The translations under genes and the position numbers were made by a program. Positions 52,693-61,478 of a DNA stretch of 64,000 nucleotides are shown here, one piece after another. The stretch comes from Ascidiaceihabitans sp. (GTDB taxonomy: Bacteria; Pseudomonadota; Alphaproteobacteria; Rhodobacterales; Rhodobacteraceae), in NCBI GenBank assembly GCA_028248455.1, contig JAOKHV010000008.1, forward strand, positions 1 through 64,000, read 5' to 3'. How positions within the stretch are numbered: position 1 is the stretch's first letter; each line of letters opens with the position of its first letter. Under the pieces are notes generated by a model. That model did not search any database. It saw only the letters and a list, made by a program, of their open reading frames with translations, and was not told the origin of the DNA.

Positions 52693-52824
52693 CTTTCAAA
52701 TTGGACCACTCAAGTGGGGCTGCTCAGTGTGATCAACTTCATTTTTGTGTCCTTTCGATAAGTCACAATATGATAGCAGTTTATTTTTTTTCTGATCGTT
52801 ATCAATAGCTATAACTTAAAAGTT

Positions 52825-54141
52825 TTAACTATTAGCATCCTTATTCAGCCACTCACCGCAATGCTTACACTTGATTGCTTTTTCTTTGATGTCTTCTGCG
52901 CAGAATGGACAAGAAGTTGTCTGGTCTGCTTTGATTGCTGCAGTCTTTTTTGCTGTTCGACCACTGTGCAGATCAGCGTTTAGTCGAGGGCTGACTTTGC
53001 TGTAATGTTTGTCTATCATCGTCGTGCTGTTGCCAAGTTGCTTTGCAAGCATATGAGTGCTCATACCTCGTGATAGATCTTGGGTCGCATAGTAGTGTCT
53101 CAGACTATAAAGCGTCCGCTCTTTGTCGTCTGCTCCACTCTTCATCGATAAATTATGAAGTAAAGCGTTGAATGCTCTGTTCAAGTTAAAGACCGTCGCA
53201 CGTTCGCCAAGTCTGTTTACAAAAACAAACTCGTCATTCTTAGACTTGAGTAAATCGTCAATATCACTGAAGTTTAATTTTGGGTTTAGTTGGCTCTGGC
53301 GTAGCAAGATATCTGCTAGACTATCGCGACCAATGAGTGATCGACTGTTTGTTTTACCGTCTACGCTGAACTCGAGATATTTCTCGTCATCTTTTTTATA
53401 CCAATCGATATGTCGCCAACGAAGATTTAACGCTTCAGTTCCATGTCTGATCCCAGTGTTCGCAAGAACCATGACATAGTTTCTGAGTGTTTCTCTGGTT
53501 GCCGCAGCTTTCGGTCTTGATGTCGTAGTATGAAAATCTCTTAAATTACGAGTTAATCGATTATATTCAGCGTTTGAGAAACTACCTCTGCTTTGAGTAG
53601 CAACACCTTTGTTCAGCAGGGTAGGGCGCATCGCTTTCGTAATCCAGCCATTCAACTCTGCTTCATCGAGCACCTTATTGAGTGCTGCATTATGATTGTT
53701 GATCCCTGATTGTGAGAACCGCTTTTCATGTTTTTCGTCTCGCCAAGTGTTAAACTCAGTCAGTGCTTTCAAGTTGATTTTATTGATATCTGTATTTGCA
53801 AAATATGGAATGAACCAAACTTTTAATGCGGATATGTAATCATTATACGCTGACTTACCCAGACCAGCGTCTAGGTCGTCATTCATGCGCTTTATCGTAT
53901 GCTCTGCAGCATGACGGAACTTACGAGTAGAGGCGGGTAGGTTGTTGGCAATTCTTGCTTCTGTTTCGTAGTAGATTTTCAAAGCAATTTCTTTTGCTAA
54001 TTCTAGGTCAGCTGTCTTTGTGCTGCGTCTGATATTTGTACCATTTTCAAGTGATAACCGCGCATACCAATTATCGCTGTTTTCTCGTTTATCAAGAACC
54101 AGTTTTTTGTGTATGGAAATTGCTTTGACGCCAGCACTCAC
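52825..54141 (-). CDS. Tyrosine recombinase (island integrase) with zinc-ribbon tail
   Basis: This 438-residue phage-type integrase has an N-terminal SAM-like core-binding domain. The catalytic Arg is in NTGIRHGTEALNLRW, the second Arg-His in LYSLRHYYAT, and the nucleophile Tyr in MIDKHYSKV. The last 25 residues add a double-CxxC zinc ribbon (CPFCAED ... CKHCGEWL), unusual for this class. It ends 157 bp from the tRNA-Cys 3' end and reads away from it, the usual layout at a tRNA attachment site. Confidence 0.88.
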   Translation of the reverse strand: MSAGVKAISIHKKLVLDKRENSDNWYARLSLENGTNIRRSTKTADLELAKEIALKIYYETEARIANNLPASTRKFRHAAEHTIKRMNDDLDAGLGKSAYNDYISALKVWFIPYFANTDINKINLKALTEFNTWRDEKHEKRFSQSGINNHNAALNKVLDEAELNGWITKAMRPTLLNKGVATQSRGSFSNAEYNRLTRNLRDFHTTTSRPKAAATRETLRNYVMVLANTGIRHGTEALNLRWRHIDWYKKDDEKYLEFSVDGKTNSRSLIGRDSLADILLRQSQLNPKLNFSDIDDLLKSKNDEFVFVNRLGERATVFNLNRAFNALLHNLSMKSGADDKERTLYSLRHYYATQDLSRGMSTHMLAKQLGNSTTMIDKHYSKVSPRLNADLHSGRTAKKTAAIKADQTTSCPFCAEDIKEKAIKCKHCGEWLNKDANS

Positions 54142-54227
54142 ACTTATCTCTCTACTTTCTCATCTACCTGATTTTATTGATGATACTGGTAGGAGTGCAG
54201 GAATCAATGAGAAAACTGTCCACGGAC

Positions 54228-54247
54228 TGTGTATGAATTGTGTATGA
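54228..54247. promoter_or_regulatory. Direct repeats next to tRNA-Cys, candidate integrase/excisionase arm sites
   Basis: TGTGTATGA occurs at 54228-54236 and 54239-54247, 11 bp apart, between the integrase start and the tRNA 3' end. Short repeats in this position are typical arm-type or Xis sites. Confidence 0.4.
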
Positions 54248-54298
54248 GATTTTTCGTGTGTTTTTAGAGTAATTAATCATTTAAGTGATTGATTTTAT

Positions 54299-54372
54299 TG
54301 GAGGCGAGTACGAGAATCGAACTCGTGTACACGGATTTGCAATCCGCTGCATAACCACTCTACCAACTCGCC
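54299..54372 (-). tRNA. tRNA-Cys (GCA)
   Basis: Read on the minus strand it folds to a full cloverleaf. The acceptor stem is GGCGAGT with ACTCGCC. The anticodon loop TTGCAAA holds anticodon GCA, and the T-arm has TTCGATT. The discriminator base is T, and CCA is encoded (54299-54301). The 3' end is the probable attachment site of the adjacent integrase. Confidence 0.95.
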
Positions 54373-54517
54373 GCCAGGGTAGTACGAGAGGGATTAGCCC
54401 AATTGATTTGCGCCTGCAAGGCCCCCTATGCTCAATTTGCATCAAGCTGACATTGCCGTGCGGGATCAGATGTGGCACATCAGGGCTCAAATAGAAATTG
54501 ACGAACGAGTTCAGCAG

Positions 54518-55171
54518 ATGACAGACTTTGCGATGCGCCGCACAATGATGGTCGACACACAGGTTCGCCCTTCAGATGTGACTAAATTCCCAATCATCGA
54601 TGCGATGTTATCGGTTGCGCGTGAGGACTTTGTCCCCACAGCACAAAGAGAAGCGGCTTATATGGGTGAAAACCTGCCTTTGGGCGGTGCCCGTGTGGTT
54701 TTGGAGCCACGTACTCTGGCAAAAATGCTGGATGCTTTGAACATTCAAAACAACGAATTGGTTTTGGATATAGGCACTGGATTCGGGTATTCTTCGGCTG
54801 TTGTGGCACATATGGCCGAAGCCGTTGTCGCTGTTGAAGAAGACGAAGCGATGGTGGCGGATGCCCAAGAAGCTTTGAGCACAGCTGGAATGGACAATGT
54901 GATTCTCCATACAGGCTCGCTGACAGCAGGCGCTGCGCAGCATGGTCCGTACGATGTTGTGTTGGTCCAGGGCGGAGTTGAAGAAATTCCTGCAGCTTTG
55001 TTGGACCAGTTGAAAGAGGGGGGCCGCATCGCGGGTATCTTTATGACGGGTGCCCTTGGTGAAGTTCGTGTTGGTCACAAGATCGATGGTAAGATGAATT
55101 GGCGCATGTCCTTCAATGCAGGTGCGCCTGTCTTGGATGGCTTTGTGCAGGCGAACAGCTTTAAATTATAA
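54518..55171 (+). CDS. pcm: Protein-L-isoaspartate O-methyltransferase family protein
   Basis: This 217-residue SAM-dependent methyltransferase has motif I VLDIGTGFGYSSAVVA (near residue 80) and the post-motif VEEDEAM. The N-terminal TQVRPSDVT and FVP segments match the Rhodobacterales Pcm-like proteins. The frame opens at 54428, but the ATG at 54518 fits the family start. In related genomes this gene usually precedes tolC; here the PopZ-like gene follows instead, after 103 bp. Confidence 0.85.
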   Translation: MTDFAMRRTMMVDTQVRPSDVTKFPIIDAMLSVAREDFVPTAQREAAYMGENLPLGGARVVLEPRTLAKMLDALNIQNNELVLDIGTGFGYSSAVVAHMAEAVVAVEEDEAMVADAQEALSTAGMDNVILHTGSLTAGAAQHGPYDVVLVQGGVEEIPAALLDQLKEGGRIAGIFMTGALGEVRVGHKIDGKMNWRMSFNAGAPVLDGFVQANSFKL

Positions 55172-55274
55172 TCTTTCGTTTAGGACGGAGTTTAATCACG
55201 TTACTGTTTGAGTGGCCTGTTGTCCGAATCTCTGACCCGCTGTAATGTTGGCTCAGGCAAGAGTGGTATAACAA

Positions 55275-56123
55275 ATGTCAGACCCAGTGACGAATATAGA
55301 AGTTGAAGATGTGTTGTCGTCTATCCGTCGATTGGTTTCGGATGACAATCGTCCGTCAATGAAAGCGGCTGCAACAGTAGCGCAATTCTCAGATCGATTG
55401 ATTTTAACACCTGCTTTGCGTGTTGCAAATGATCAAGGCGAAGTTGTTGCAGAATCTACTATTCAAGCATGGTCCGAGTTTGGTGCTGATCCTGAAGGCC
55501 ACGATGCAAATAATGCGGAAACATCAGAAAACGGCGACGATACGGGTTCCGAAGAACACGTTTCAGATGATACCGAAGCGACCTTTAATCACTCTAAAGA
55601 AAAATTGCATGAAGATGTGGCCGAAAAAGCTGCTGAACCTGCGCCAGAGCCCTTTGTTTTGGAAGCGGTTGTCTGTGACGTCGCGCCGAAAATCGATGGG
55701 CCGTCTGAAGATGCTGAGCCAGATTCGTCAATAAACGAAGCTGCATTCTTTGCTGGTCAGACCGAATCTCTGACATCCAAAATTGCAGCACTTGAGGCGG
55801 CCATTGGTAAAACAGACGACCAGTGGGAGCCTGATGACACTGGTGGCAGTGACTACTCCGGCACCGAAGCTCCATCAATGAAGTGGGGCGATGCTGCAGA
55901 AGTCAGCTTTGATGAAGATCCTGAGGCTGACTCTACGATGCAGCACAGTGGGATTGCTTCGTCTGCTGATGGGATTTTGGATGAAGAAGCTCTTCGTGAT
56001 CTTATTAGCGAAATTGCACGCGAGGAATTGCAGGGCGCTTTGGGTGAACGTATCACTCGCAATGTGCGCAAACTGGTGCGCCGTGAAATTCGCAGTGCTC
56101 TCATAGCGCAAGAACTCGAATAA
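55275..56123 (+). CDS. popZ: PopZ-like DUF2497 protein
   Basis: This 282-residue very acidic, low-complexity protein has short conserved ends: an N-terminal helix (VEDVLSSIRRLVSDD) and a C-terminal helical block (ILDEEALRDLISEIAREE, then TRNVRKLVRREIRSAL). This is the architecture of PopZ/DUF2497 pole-organising proteins, which self-assemble by the C-terminus and bind partners by the N-terminus with a disordered acidic linker between. A polar scaffold role is inferred. Confidence 0.78.
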   Translation: MSDPVTNIEVEDVLSSIRRLVSDDNRPSMKAAATVAQFSDRLILTPALRVANDQGEVVAESTIQAWSEFGADPEGHDANNAETSENGDDTGSEEHVSDDTEATFNHSKEKLHEDVAEKAAEPAPEPFVLEAVVCDVAPKIDGPSEDAEPDSSINEAAFFAGQTESLTSKIAALEAAIGKTDDQWEPDDTGGSDYSGTEAPSMKWGDAAEVSFDEDPEADSTMQHSGIASSADGILDEEALRDLISEIAREELQGALGERITRNVRKLVRREIRSALIAQELE

Positions 56124-56149
56124 CCTACTAAAAATCAGATGGACTTTAA

Positions 56150-56690
56150 CGTTTTTGACTGCCTGCGACCTTGCGCATTCTAGGGGCTGCTGTGATCGGG
56201 GCGATTTTACCTGATGTGTCGTTGTCTCTGATGGGGGGGCTGATTCTGTTGAAAATCCTGCCCGAGACTGTGTTTGGTGAACTGTATTCTTCAGATGCCT
56301 GGCAGATGGTTTTCGCGATCGACAACTTGTTCCTTATTTGGCTAGGATTTTTTTGCGCTGGCCATTTGGAGGCGCAGCCAATGGGCTATCGCACTTGCGG
56401 GTGCAGCGCCTCTGCATTTGGCGTTGGATTTTCCATTGCATCACGATGATCGACGTGCCCAATTTTTGGCTGGCTTCGTGGTGGGTGTTCGAAAGCCCCA
56501 TGAGTTACAGGGACATAGATCAAGGGGCACGGTGGGTTGCCTCAATTGAGGATTTTCTGGCCCTTATTGCATTTGTGATGCTGTGGCTGCGCAAAGCACC
56601 TTGGTGGGTGATTGGCTAGTGCATTCCGATGGTACTGGCCGAATTGTGGCTCGTGCTTCAGTGGCTGTTCATCTTCCAGAAATAAATAGT
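56150..56690 (+). pseudogene. Decayed membrane protein gene
   Basis: Pieces in three frames line up as one hydrophobic protein: GAAVIGAILPDVSLSLMGGL (first frame), LPETVFGELYSSDAWQMVFA, then DFPLHHDDRR (second frame), then WWVFESPMSYRDIDQGARWV (third frame). Rhodobacterales have an intact protein of this pattern, a metal-dependent-hydrolase-like membrane protein often mis-named CobQ. At least two frameshifts and a missing start show decay. Confidence 0.65.
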
Positions 56691-56714
56691 CGACAAAATT
56701 CGCGTCCTACAAAT

Positions 56715-56747
56715 GAAAAACGCGCCCGAACAAAGGGCGCGTTTTTC
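56715..56747. terminator. Bidirectional Rho-independent terminator
   Basis: A perfect 13-bp stem (56715-56727 with 56735-56747) with a 7-nt loop has A-tract and T-tract as the outer parts of its arms. It works for both strands: the pseudogene on the plus strand and the leftward DUF6280-type gene. Confidence 0.87.
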
Positions 56748-56777
56748 AAAATTAATCATAGCAGTTAGATCAAACTA

Positions 56778-57098
56778 TTATGCCGCTTCAGCCTGTTGGG
56801 CTGCGTTGCGACGTTCGCTTTCTTCGCGTGACAGGGCTACGGAAGTCCGTACACCTTTGCCAACAAAGTCCATCAGACCAGTTACAACCCGTTCGTTAGG
56901 GTCAATACCTGCGCAGCTAAGTACTTCGCGACCATCGCGAGAGCGTGCCCAACGAGCGATTTGTTCTGGACCATTGCCATATTTCTTGTCGTCAGCAATT
57001 GCATCGTCCAGTGCAGCCAGTACGACAGCTGCGAATAGTTTGCGTGCACGATTACCTTGTTCGTTATTAAAGGCAGTGCCGTCAACGAAGTCTTTCAT
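56778..57098 (-). CDS. DUF6280-family protein
   Basis: This 106-residue soluble protein is highly conserved in Rhodobacterales (KDFVDGTAFNNEQGNRARKL start). It contains a helical core around LDDAIADDKKYGNGPEQI and a cysteine in VLSCAGIDPNERV. The ATG at 57098 has an AAAGGACG site; the frame upstream to 57113 is unlikely. It is transcribed toward the strong terminator at 56715. Function is unknown. Confidence 0.82.
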   Translation of the reverse strand: MKDFVDGTAFNNEQGNRARKLFAAVVLAALDDAIADDKKYGNGPEQIARWARSRDGREVLSCAGIDPNERVVTGLMDFVGKGVRTSVALSREESERRNAAQQAEAA

Positions 57099-57318
57099 CC
57101 GTCGTCCTTTCAATTATTTTTGCGCTTGTCTTCTTGGCGTGAGATCTCTTATGGCCTAATTAACTCGATTCGGATAGGCTGATTTTGCATAGCTTCTATG
57201 CAAATTGTGCATACCTCTTGCTGAGCTCTTCGACATATCGTTGTCTTGCAGTGGACCATCCAACTAGATATAGAAACGAACAACTTTCCATCAACCTTTT
57301 GACGTGGTTTTGACACAT

Positions 57319-57882
57319 ATGCCTAAAATTAACGGAAACGAAATTCGCCCAGGAAATGTACTGGAACACAACGACAGCCTTTGGGCTGCGGTCAAAGTGG
57401 ACCACGTAAAACCCGGAAAAGGTGGCGCATTTGCACAGGTCGAACTGCGCAATCTTCGCAATGGTTCGAAGTTGAACGAGCGCTTTCGCAGCGCCGACAA
57501 AGTAGAAAAGGTGCGCCTTGAGCAAAAGGACCAACAGTTCTTGTTTGAGGACGATGGTCTTTTGACAGTGATGGACATGGAAACCTACGAACAGGTTCAA
57601 TTGCCAGCCGAGTTGCTGGGTGAGACCCGTCCGTTCCTGCAAGATGGTATGACCATCGTTGTTGAATTCCACGATACTGAAGCTTTGAACGCACGTTTGC
57701 CGCAAAAAATAATCTGCAAGATCGCGGAAACTGAACCAGTGGTTAAAGGCCAGACAGCCGCGAATTCGTTCAAACCAGCTATTCTTGAAAATGGCGTAAA
57801 AGTTATGGTGCCACCGTTTGTTGGCCCAGACGAAGACATCGTCGTGAACACAGACACGATGGAATATTCCGAACGCGCCTAA
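57319..57882 (+). CDS. efp: Elongation factor P
   Basis: This 187-residue three-domain translation factor relieves ribosome stalling at proline stretches. Lys34 lies at the tip of the first domain (VKPGKGGAF), the site modified by EpmA-type lysylation in many bacteria. The KOW-like N-domain and the C-terminal [10 protein letters not shown] are conserved. The ATG at 57319 matches the family; the GTG at 57304 is an upstream in-frame codon. A terminator follows. Confidence 0.95.
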   Translation: MPKINGNEIRPGNVLEHNDSLWAAVKVDHVKPGKGGAFAQVELRNLRNGSKLNERFRSADKVEKVRLEQKDQQFLFEDDGLLTVMDMETYEQVQLPAELLGETRPFLQDGMTIVVEFHDTEALNARLPQKIICKIAETEPVVKGQTAANSFKPAILENGVKVMVPPFVGPDEDIVVNTDTMEYSERA

Positions 57883-57909
57883 TTGGCCTGAACGTTATCC
57901 TTAAAATTC

Positions 57910-57939
57910 AAAAGACCCTTCTTTTCAGGAGGGTCTTTT
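57910..57939 (+). terminator. Rho-independent terminator of efp
   Basis: A 10-bp stem (57910-57919 with 57930-57939) with a 10-nt loop is followed by further T. It lies 27 bp after the efp stop, between efp and the convergent ygfZ gene. Confidence 0.85.
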
Positions 57940-57959
57940 TCGTTTTGAGGGAGGCTGGC

Positions 57960-58715
57960 CTACTTTTGGCCGTCCCACGTGACTGTGGCCTCACCAGCCT
58001 GCATTGGTCCTGTTGCGCGATCAAAGCGCAGATAGGCAATGGCGACATCGCCCGCGCGGCTTAGTAATGTGCCTGCAGCCTTGTCATTCGCGATAATGGG
58101 CGTGCCATTTTCCGCAGCACCCGTTATTTTGACCTGAGCCAAACCCTTGCGCAGTTCCGTTTTGTGTTTCATCCGCGCGGTCACTTCTTGGCCTACATAA
58201 CAGCCTTTGCGAAAATCAACGCCGTTAAGACGCTCAAAACCTGCTTCAAGGATGAATGTATCAGGCGTGAGGTCTATCCCACTGGCCGGAACGGTATGTT
58301 GGACCTGAAGGGCGCTCCAGTCGACATCTGTGTCGGCTGCCTCATCACTTCTATAGGCGCGCCATCCCAGATCAGACGTGCGCGGGTCGATGTAGCCGTC
58401 CTTCGGAAGGTCAGATAAACCACGGTGCACGTCCAGGTCTGTTTGGGAAATTTGAACATCGGCGCGTAGTTTGTACATCGTCAATCGCTGCACCAATGCA
58501 TCCGTTTGGACCGCGTCCGTGTCCATCAGGATATCGTCGCCATCAGCCAGAAGAAAGAAGTCTGCTAGATATTTGCCCTGAGGCGTTAGAATGGCGGCAT
58601 AGACCAAACCATTGTCCACTTTTCCAACATTATTTGTGACCAACCCTTGCAAGAAATCGCGCGTGTCTTTTCCGCTTAGGCGTAAAATGCGGCGTGTAGG
58701 TACAGTGGAGGTCAT
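57960..58715 (-). CDS. ygfZ: YgfZ folate-binding iron-sulfur maturation protein
   Basis: This 251-residue protein of the GcvT/YgfZ fold has the signature KGCYVGQEVTARM containing the conserved cysteine (near residue 170). It assists folate-dependent iron-sulfur cluster assembly or repair, including that of tRNA thiotransferase MiaB. The ATG at 58715 follows AGAGGAAC. It is convergent with efp and divergent from the glycosyltransferase. Confidence 0.9.
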   Translation of the reverse strand: MTSTVPTRRILRLSGKDTRDFLQGLVTNNVGKVDNGLVYAAILTPQGKYLADFFLLADGDDILMDTDAVQTDALVQRLTMYKLRADVQISQTDLDVHRGLSDLPKDGYIDPRTSDLGWRAYRSDEAADTDVDWSALQVQHTVPASGIDLTPDTFILEAGFERLNGVDFRKGCYVGQEVTARMKHKTELRKGLAQVKITGAAENGTPIIANDKAAGTLLSRAGDVAIAYLRFDRATGPMQAGEATVTWDGQK

Positions 58716-58782
58716 TCGTTAGTTCCTCTTGAGGTTATTAGTGTCATATAGCACCTTGTCGTGACTTCAAAAGGGCTGAGAC

Positions 58783-59457
58783 ATGCGTGCACCGATTTCT
58801 GTTATAGTGCCAACACTGAATGCGGGCATTGGGCTGCATCATACCCTGTCTTGTTTGATGGAAGCCTTAGACGCTGGATTGATCCGTGAGGTGATTGTGT
58901 CTGACGCGGGATCAACGGATAAGACACTGGAGATTGCCAAAGATTGGGGAGCCGAAGTTATGAGTAGCGCGCCTTCGCGTGGTGGACAGCTGCAGCGGGG
59001 ATGCGGCGCGGCCAAAGGCGAATGGTTGTTGGTGTTACATGCGGATACTGTTCTGAGTGAGGGCTGGGTCAATGCTGCGGCCCAACACCTGCAAACAGGG
59101 GGCGCTGGCTGGTTCAGTCTACAGTTTGATGGAGGCGGCGTTAAAGGGCGACTAGTTGCGTTATGGGCGAATTTGCGCAGCCGCTTGGGGCTTCCATACG
59201 GTGATCAAGGTTTGCTTATATCGCGCGATTTATATGACATTGTTGGTGGTTACCGTGATATCCCTTTGATGGAGGATGTCGCGTTGGTACGTGCTCTGAA
59301 GGATAAGTTGCGCCGGATCGATGCCACCGCGACAACGAGTGCGGCGAAGTACCAGAACCAAGGTTGGCTCAAACGCGGTGGTCGTAACCTAATCACATTA
59401 CTGCAGTATTTTGCAGGTGTTGATCCTGAGAAGTTAGCAGACCGTTATCGTCGTTAG
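58783..59457 (+). CDS. TIGR04283-type glycosyltransferase family 2
   Basis: This 224-residue GT2 enzyme has the nucleotide-sugar start ISVIVPTLNAG, the DxD motif in VLHADTVL (near residue 87), and YGDQGLLISRDLYDIVGGY with the catalytic region. The compact form matches the rSAM/selenodomain-associated TIGR04283 group, sometimes linked to arsenosugar formation; no such partner is here. It overlaps the convergent ABC exporter gene by 4 bp at the 3' ends. Confidence 0.85.
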   Translation: MRAPISVIVPTLNAGIGLHHTLSCLMEALDAGLIREVIVSDAGSTDKTLEIAKDWGAEVMSSAPSRGGQLQRGCGAAKGEWLLVLHADTVLSEGWVNAAAQHLQTGGAGWFSLQFDGGGVKGRLVALWANLRSRLGLPYGDQGLLISRDLYDIVGGYRDIPLMEDVALVRALKDKLRRIDATATTSAAKYQNQGWLKRGGRNLITLLQYFAGVDPEKLADRYRR

Positions 59458-61337
59458 CCGAAGAACTTAAATTTCATCCGTTCAAAGATTCCTTGGTGGG
59501 CAGCAGGAGCGACGTCGGTTGAGCGGCCAAATTTTGACTGCTTGGGAACATCGCTGACCTGTTTTCCGTCACGAAATTGTAGGCGATACAAGTCGTTATA
59601 GATGCCGCCGCGTTTCAGCAATTCATCATGCGTGCCCTGATCCATGACGCGACCGCGATCCATGACCACGATTTTGTCGGCACCACGAATGGTGGACAAG
59701 CGGTGCGCAATCACGATCGTAGTGCGACCAGCAGACAGTCTGTCCAATGCTTCTTGAACTACGTTTTCAGATTGGGCATCCAGTGCTGATGTGGCCTCGT
59801 CCAGCAACAGGATTGGCGTGTCTCTCAGTAGGGCACGTGCGATTACAACGCGTTGGCGCTGGCCACCTGAAAGAGCGGAACCACGCGGCCCAACTTTGGT
59901 ATCCAAGCCTTTGGGAAGATTTTCAAGGAAGTCAGATACGTGCGCTGCATCTAGAACGCCTTTCAGCTGTTCGTCGGTTACATCTGTACGACCGAGCAGG
60001 ATGTTTTCGCGCAGGGTTTCGTCAAACAGCAGCGCTTCCTGTGTTACGACAGAGAAAAGACCGCGCAAATCGTTCAGCGCAATATCTGGGGTAGGGACGC
60101 CGCTGATCTCGATGGACCCCGTCTGTGGGTCCACAAGACGGGTCAGCAGATTGAAAATCGTAGATTTGCCAGCACCTGAAGCGCCGACAAGAGCTGTCGT
60201 TTTGCCAGGCTTTGCGACCAACGAAAGGTCATGTAGCACTGTATTGTCGCCGTAAGCCAAAGTAACATTTTTTAATGTAACTTCTGGTGTGCCGTCTGGA
60301 ATTGCGACAGGACTCTCGGTTGTCATCAGTGTGATTGGTGCCTCCAATAATTCTTTAACCCGTTCAATTGCAGCAGCTGCGACCTGCCAGAGTCCACTCA
60401 CTCCGCCCAAACGGCGCAGGGGTTCGAAGGCAAAGCCCATGGCAGTGAAGAAGGTCATGAACTGGCCGATCGATTTTTCACCGGCGATGATTTCTGAGCC
60501 GCCGTAAAGAATTACGGACATGAACCCAATACCTGACATGATATCGACCATCGCAGGAATCGCTGAGGCACCAACGGCAGATTTGATTTCAGTGCGCACA
60601 AACCGCTTTGTCAGCGTCTTGTATTGGCGGGATTGGTACTGTTCTAAGGCGTTCAATTTGATTTGAACGATGCCGTGGAACACTTCGTCCAAGCGTGTGC
60701 TGAGGTGTGCGCCCAAATCTCGGGCAATGCCGGCTTGGCGGCGCACATAGCGTTGTGCAATGGCAGCGGGAAGAACGAGGGCTGGAATGCCCACACAGGC
60801 CAGCAGTGCCCATATTGGGTCAATGCTGATCGCGATTCCAAGCAAAATAAACAACCCGATCAAATCGCGCCCTGCACCCGTGATGATTGCGCGCCAGACA
60901 TCGCGAACGGCGTTAACATCTGCCTGAACTCGTTGGATCAAGAAGCCGGGTGGGTGTGATTGATGGAAAGCGCCATCTTGCTTCATCATTTGTGTTAACA
61001 AATCAACGCGCAACGCTGCTGCAGTGCGCTCCGCAATTGTGGTTAAAAGCAGTTTTTGAGAGATAGAAGAAATTGCACGCACGACAAAGATCGTGATCAA
61101 CATCGCGCCAACCCAGTACAGAGTTGTGCTGTTGCCTGCCACAAATGCATCGTCAAACATCGGTTGCATCATGTAACTGAGCGCGCCGAGCGTTGATCCC
61201 TCAAGGAACATGAAGAAGACGGCCAAGCCCATCATTGGAACGTGTTTTTTCAGGTATCCGCGCCACAGCCACGCAATCAATTGCCCGGATGGTTGGTTTT
61301 CTGTCTGATCTTGTATAGGATTATTTGATGCGGTCAC
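59454..61337 (-). CDS. MsbA-like ABC exporter (fused permease-ATPase)
   Basis: This exporter of about 627 residues has six predicted spans in the first 330 residues, then an ATPase with Walker A GASGAGKST, signature LSGGQRQR and Walker B LLLDEATSALD. MsbA-type proteins flip lipid A core or phospholipid. The frame reaches 61418 with a TTG start, but the GTG at 61337 (VTASNNPIQD) agrees better with related proteins. Substrate specificity is not evident. Confidence 0.87.
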   Translation of the reverse strand: MTASNNPIQDQTENQPSGQLIAWLWRGYLKKHVPMMGLAVFFMFLEGSTLGALSYMMQPMFDDAFVAGNSTTLYWVGAMLITIFVVRAISSISQKLLLTTIAERTAAALRVDLLTQMMKQDGAFHQSHPPGFLIQRVQADVNAVRDVWRAIITGAGRDLIGLFILLGIAISIDPIWALLACVGIPALVLPAAIAQRYVRRQAGIARDLGAHLSTRLDEVFHGIVQIKLNALEQYQSRQYKTLTKRFVRTEIKSAVGASAIPAMVDIMSGIGFMSVILYGGSEIIAGEKSIGQFMTFFTAMGFAFEPLRRLGGVSGLWQVAAAAIERVKELLEAPITLMTTESPVAIPDGTPEVTLKNVTLAYGDNTVLHDLSLVAKPGKTTALVGASGAGKSTIFNLLTRLVDPQTGSIEISGVPTPDIALNDLRGLFSVVTQEALLFDETLRENILLGRTDVTDEQLKGVLDAAHVSDFLENLPKGLDTKVGPRGSALSGGQRQRVVIARALLRDTPILLLDEATSALDAQSENVVQEALDRLSAGRTTIVIAHRLSTIRGADKIVVMDRGRVMDQGTHDELLKRGGIYNDLYRLQFRDGKQVSDVPKQSKFGRSTDVAPAAHQGIFERMKFKFFG

Positions 61338-61478
61338 GGGGTGCGCCTGTGTCGTTTTTATCAATCGGTTAACTGGGTGTTTAGAGCGAAGCAAGTGCTG
61401 CAGCAAGCGAATGCGCAATTGACGCTCGCGTAAAGCAGCTTAGGTTGCCTTTCAGACGCAAGCAAAAAGGGTCCCTTC

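Larger units (their letters stand above)
51509..52726 (+). mobile_element. Complete IS3-family insertion sequence
   Basis: This 1218-bp element has imperfect terminal inverted repeats: TGAGCCTCCCCCTTTGAAGT at the left and, as reverse complement, TGAGCAGCCCCACTTGAGTG at the right. It carries orfA and orfB. It interrupts istB. No matching 3-4 bp target duplication is seen at its two flanks, and the rest of istB is missing on the right, so a deletion followed insertion. Confidence 0.9.

Noticed and set aside
48139-54298. Second attachment site (duplicate of the tRNA-Cys 3' end) for the island
   Set aside because: I looked for the GAGAATCGAACTCG-type sequence to the left and did not find a convincing copy, so the island's far end is not called.
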